A DNA stretch of 64,000 nucleotides from an uncultured Roseobacter sp. Its GTDB lineage: Bacteria > Pseudomonadota > Alphaproteobacteria > Rhodobacterales > Rhodobacteraceae. Below are positions 61,292-64,000 of the stretch, one piece after another. The stretch is from NCBI GenBank assembly GCA_947501635.1, contig CANMWT010000006.1:1-64000 (forward strand). The letters run 5' to 3'. Below the pieces are notes generated by a model, which saw nothing but the letters and a program-made list of their open reading frames with translations, searched no databases and was not told where the DNA came from. Position numbers and translations under genes: made by a program. Within the stretch, counting starts at the first letter, position 1. The number at the start of each line of letters is the position of its first letter.

Positions 61292-63547
61292 ATGTCAAAA
61301 ACCCGGGTTACGGCCGAAGAGGCGCTGGCGTTTCATCTTGAACCGACACCAGGAAAATTCGAGGTCACTGCAACGGTTCCCATGACCACGCAGCGTGATC
61401 TAAGCCTTGCGTATTCGCCAGGCGTTGCGGTGCCATGTGAAGCGATCGCCGAAGACCCGCAGACGGCCTACGATTACACCAACAAGGGCAATCTGGTTGC
61501 GGTTATCTCAAATGGCACGGCCGTTTTGGGTCTGGGCAATCTGGGGGCGCTTGCGTCCAAACCGGTGATGGAGGGCAAGGCGGTCCTGTTCAAGCGGTTT
61601 GCCGATGTGAACTCTATCGATATTGAGCTGGACACAGAAGACACGGACGCGTTTGTGAATGCTGTTAAACTGATGGGGCCGACTTTTGGGGGCATCAATC
61701 TGGAGGACATCAAGGCGCCGGAGTGTTTCATCATCGAGCAGCGCCTCAAGGAAGAAATGGACATTCCGGTCTTTCACGATGACCAGCATGGAACGGCCGT
61801 GATCTGCGCGGCGGGACTTATCAATGCGCTGCATCTGTCGGGCAAGAAGATCGAGGATGTAAAGATCGTGCTGAACGGTGCGGGGGCTGCGGGTATTGCC
61901 TGTCTGGAATTGCTCAAGGCGATGGGTGCGCGGCATCAGAACTGTATCATGTGCGACACCAAGGGCGTGATCTATCAGGGCCGGACGGAGGGAATGAACC
62001 AGTGGAAATCCGGCCATGCGGTGCAGACCGAGGCGCGTAGCCTCGAAGATGCGATGAAGGGTGCGGATGTTTTCCTTGGGGTGTCGGTCAAGGGTGCGGT
62101 GACCGAAGAGATGGTCGCGAGCATGGCCGAGGATCCGGTGATTTTTGCGATGGCCAACCCGGATCCTGAGATTACGCCCGAAGAGGCGCATTCGGTACGG
62201 GCGGATGCAATTGTGGCCACCGGGCGCAGTGATTATCCCAATCAGGTAAACAATGTTCTGGGCTTTCCGTATCTCTTCCGAGGCGCTCTTGATATCAACG
62301 CACGGGCAATCAACGATGAAATGAAGATCGCATGTGCGCATGCTTTGGCTGCTTTGGCACGAGAGGATGTTCCGGATGAGGTCGCGCTGGCCTATGGAAA
62401 GAACCTTACTTTCGGTCGTGATTATATCATCCCCACACCGTTCGACCCCAGGTTGATCCACCGGATTCCTCCGGCGGTTGCCAAGGCGGGGATGGATACC
62501 GGAGCTGCGCGCCGACCGATTATTGACATGGAAGCCTATGAGCTGTCGCTCAAGACGCGGATGGACCCTACGGCGAGCATATTGCGCGGTATCAATGCGC
62601 GTGCGCGTGCCAATCAGGCGCGGATGATTTTTGCCGAAGGAGACGACCCGCGGGTGCTGCGCGCGGCGGTGACGTACCAGCGGTCTGGCCTTGGGCAGGC
62701 GCTTGTTGTCGGGCGCAAGGAAGATGTGCGCGAAAAGCTGGAGCAGGCCGGTATGCATGACGCGCACCGCGAGATTGAAATCGTGAATGCGGCGAATACC
62801 ACGCATCTGGATGGGTATAAGGATTTTCTTTATAACAGGCTCAAACGTGGGGGTTTTGATGCGCAGGACATCCACAGGCTGGCTGCCCGCGACCGTCACG
62901 TCTTTTCGGCCCTGATGCTGGCGCATGGCCATGGCGACGGTCTGGTCACGGGTGCCACGCGCAAGTCCGCCCATATCATGGACCGGATCAATCACGTGTT
63001 TGACGCGGATACGATCAATGGAGCTGCGGGTATTACAGCGCTGCTGCACAAGGGGCGCATCGTTTTCATTGCCGATACGCTGGTACACGAATGGCCTGAT
63101 GAGCAAGACCTCGCAAACATTGCCGAGCGCGGTGCCACTGTCGCCAAGAACATGGGTCTTGAACCCCGCGTTGCTTTTGTAAGTTTTTCGACCTTCGGCT
63201 ATCCGGTGTCAGAGCGTGCGACCAAAATGGCGCGCGCGGCAGAGGTGCTGGACACACGCGGTGTCGATTTCGAGTATGAGGGCGAAATGACCGTCGATGT
63301 TGCGCTGAACCCCTCTGCGCAGGGTGCTTACCCGTTTTCGCGCCTGACGGGGCCTGCGAATATTCTGGTGGTGCCCGCACGTCATTCGGCGAGCATTTCT
63401 GTCAAGCTGATGCAGGAGATGGCGGGTGCCACGGTCATTGGCCCAATTCTGGCTGGTGTCGACAAGTCGATTCAGATCTGTTCGACCACCTCGACGGCGA
63501 ATGACATTCTTAACATGGCAGTGTTGGCAGCCTGCAAGGTCGGATAA
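61292..63547 (+). CDS. maeB: NADP-dependent malic enzyme (malic domain plus phosphotransacetylase-like domain)
   Basis: RDLSLAYSPGVAVPCEAIAEDP, VFHDDQHGTAVICAAGLINAL, then C-terminal PTA-like region (MIFAEGDDPRVLRAAVTYQ...GLVTGATRKSAHIMDRINHVFD). Confidence 0.94.
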   Translation: MSKTRVTAEEALAFHLEPTPGKFEVTATVPMTTQRDLSLAYSPGVAVPCEAIAEDPQTAYDYTNKGNLVAVISNGTAVLGLGNLGALASKPVMEGKAVLFKRFADVNSIDIELDTEDTDAFVNAVKLMGPTFGGINLEDIKAPECFIIEQRLKEEMDIPVFHDDQHGTAVICAAGLINALHLSGKKIEDVKIVLNGAGAAGIACLELLKAMGARHQNCIMCDTKGVIYQGRTEGMNQWKSGHAVQTEARSLEDAMKGADVFLGVSVKGAVTEEMVASMAEDPVIFAMANPDPEITPEEAHSVRADAIVATGRSDYPNQVNNVLGFPYLFRGALDINARAINDEMKIACAHALAALAREDVPDEVALAYGKNLTFGRDYIIPTPFDPRLIHRIPPAVAKAGMDTGAARRPIIDMEAYELSLKTRMDPTASILRGINARARANQARMIFAEGDDPRVLRAAVTYQRSGLGQALVVGRKEDVREKLEQAGMHDAHREIEIVNAANTTHLDGYKDFLYNRLKRGGFDAQDIHRLAARDRHVFSALMLAHGHGDGLVTGATRKSAHIMDRINHVFDADTINGAAGITALLHKGRIVFIADTLVHEWPDEQDLANIAERGATVAKNMGLEPRVAFVSFSTFGYPVSERATKMARAAEVLDTRGVDFEYEGEMTVDVALNPSAQGAYPFSRLTGPANILVVPARHSASISVKLMQEMAGATVIGPILAGVDKSIQICSTTSTANDILNMAVLAACKVG

Positions 63548-64000
63548 TGGCGGTTTATAATCTGGGGTCGATCAATGCTGACAACGTGTATCGCGTGCCG
63601 CATCTGGTGGCTCCGGGGGAAACGCTTGCCGCGACCGAGCTGACGCAAGGTCTGGGTGGCAAGGGTGCCAATATGTCCGTCGCGGCCGCGCGGGCTGCCG
63701 CACGGGTGGTGCACATTGGTGCAGTGGGCCCAGATGGGCGCTGGGCCTCTGACCGGCTGATGGAGTATGGCGTGGACACGCGTCACATTGCGCATGTTCT
63801 GACGCCCACGGGCCACGCAAACATCTGTGTCGATGCGGCTGGTGAAAATACAATTGTTCTTTTTGCCGGCGCAAATCAGACGGTCTCCGACGATATGATC
63901 GGCGCTGCCCTGGCCGAAGCCTCGCCGGGTGACAGCTTTGTCACCCAGAACGAGACCAACGGGCAGGTGCGCGCAACAGAAATGGCAAAGTCTTTGGGGC
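63547..64000 (+). CDS. PfkB-family carbohydrate kinase, likely ribokinase, truncated by the right window edge
   Basis: MAVYNLGSINADNVYRVPHLVAPGETLAATELTQGLGGKGANMSVAAARAAARVVHIGAVGPDGRWASDRLMEYGVDT; start overlaps the maeB stop (TAATG). Not in the ORF track because it is open at the edge. Confidence 0.85.
   Translation, partial: MAVYNLGSINADNVYRVPHLVAPGETLAATELTQGLGGKGANMSVAAARAAARVVHIGAVGPDGRWASDRLMEYGVDTRHIAHVLTPTGHANICVDAAGENTIVLFAGANQTVSDDMIGAALAEASPGDSFVTQNETNGQVRATEMAKSLG

Noticed and set aside
61508-63106. 532-aa minus-strand ORF
   Set aside because: Antisense to maeB; a product of high-GC codon bias.

Overview
This window is an alphaproteobacterial chromosome segment. Gene content and order (alphaMic60/hemY, regB-senC-regA, PAS-only divL-like gene, rho-mnmE-mnmG-rsmG-parA-parB) point to Rhodobacterales, roseobacter group; that placement is inferred, not searched. 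Most of the window is dense housekeeping sequence. The left end (1-6.5 kb) is accessory: two minus-strand RTX/hemolysin-type Ca-binding proteins flank a DUF2793 protein with a C1q-like tail. The first RTX ORF runs off the left edge and is missing from the supplied ORF track. The most informative region is 46-54 kb. An AT-rich intergenic gap between maf and hemJ contains one perfect and several one-mismatch DnaA boxes and looks like the chromosomal origin. Two perfect 16-bp parS palindromes (TGTTTCACGTGAAACA) lie inside coding sequence, at the 5' ends of mnmG and rsmG, just upstream of parA-parB. Other observations include an alphaproteobacterial Mic60 gene between hemD and hemY, a DivL-like PAS protein lacking a kinase domain, an amgK-murU pair, and hslV and hslU separated by two unrelated genes. 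I saw no rRNA, tRNA, CRISPR array, transposase or prophage. I did not find a wholly new multi-gene system; the left-end RTX/DUF2793-C1q cluster is the least explained part.
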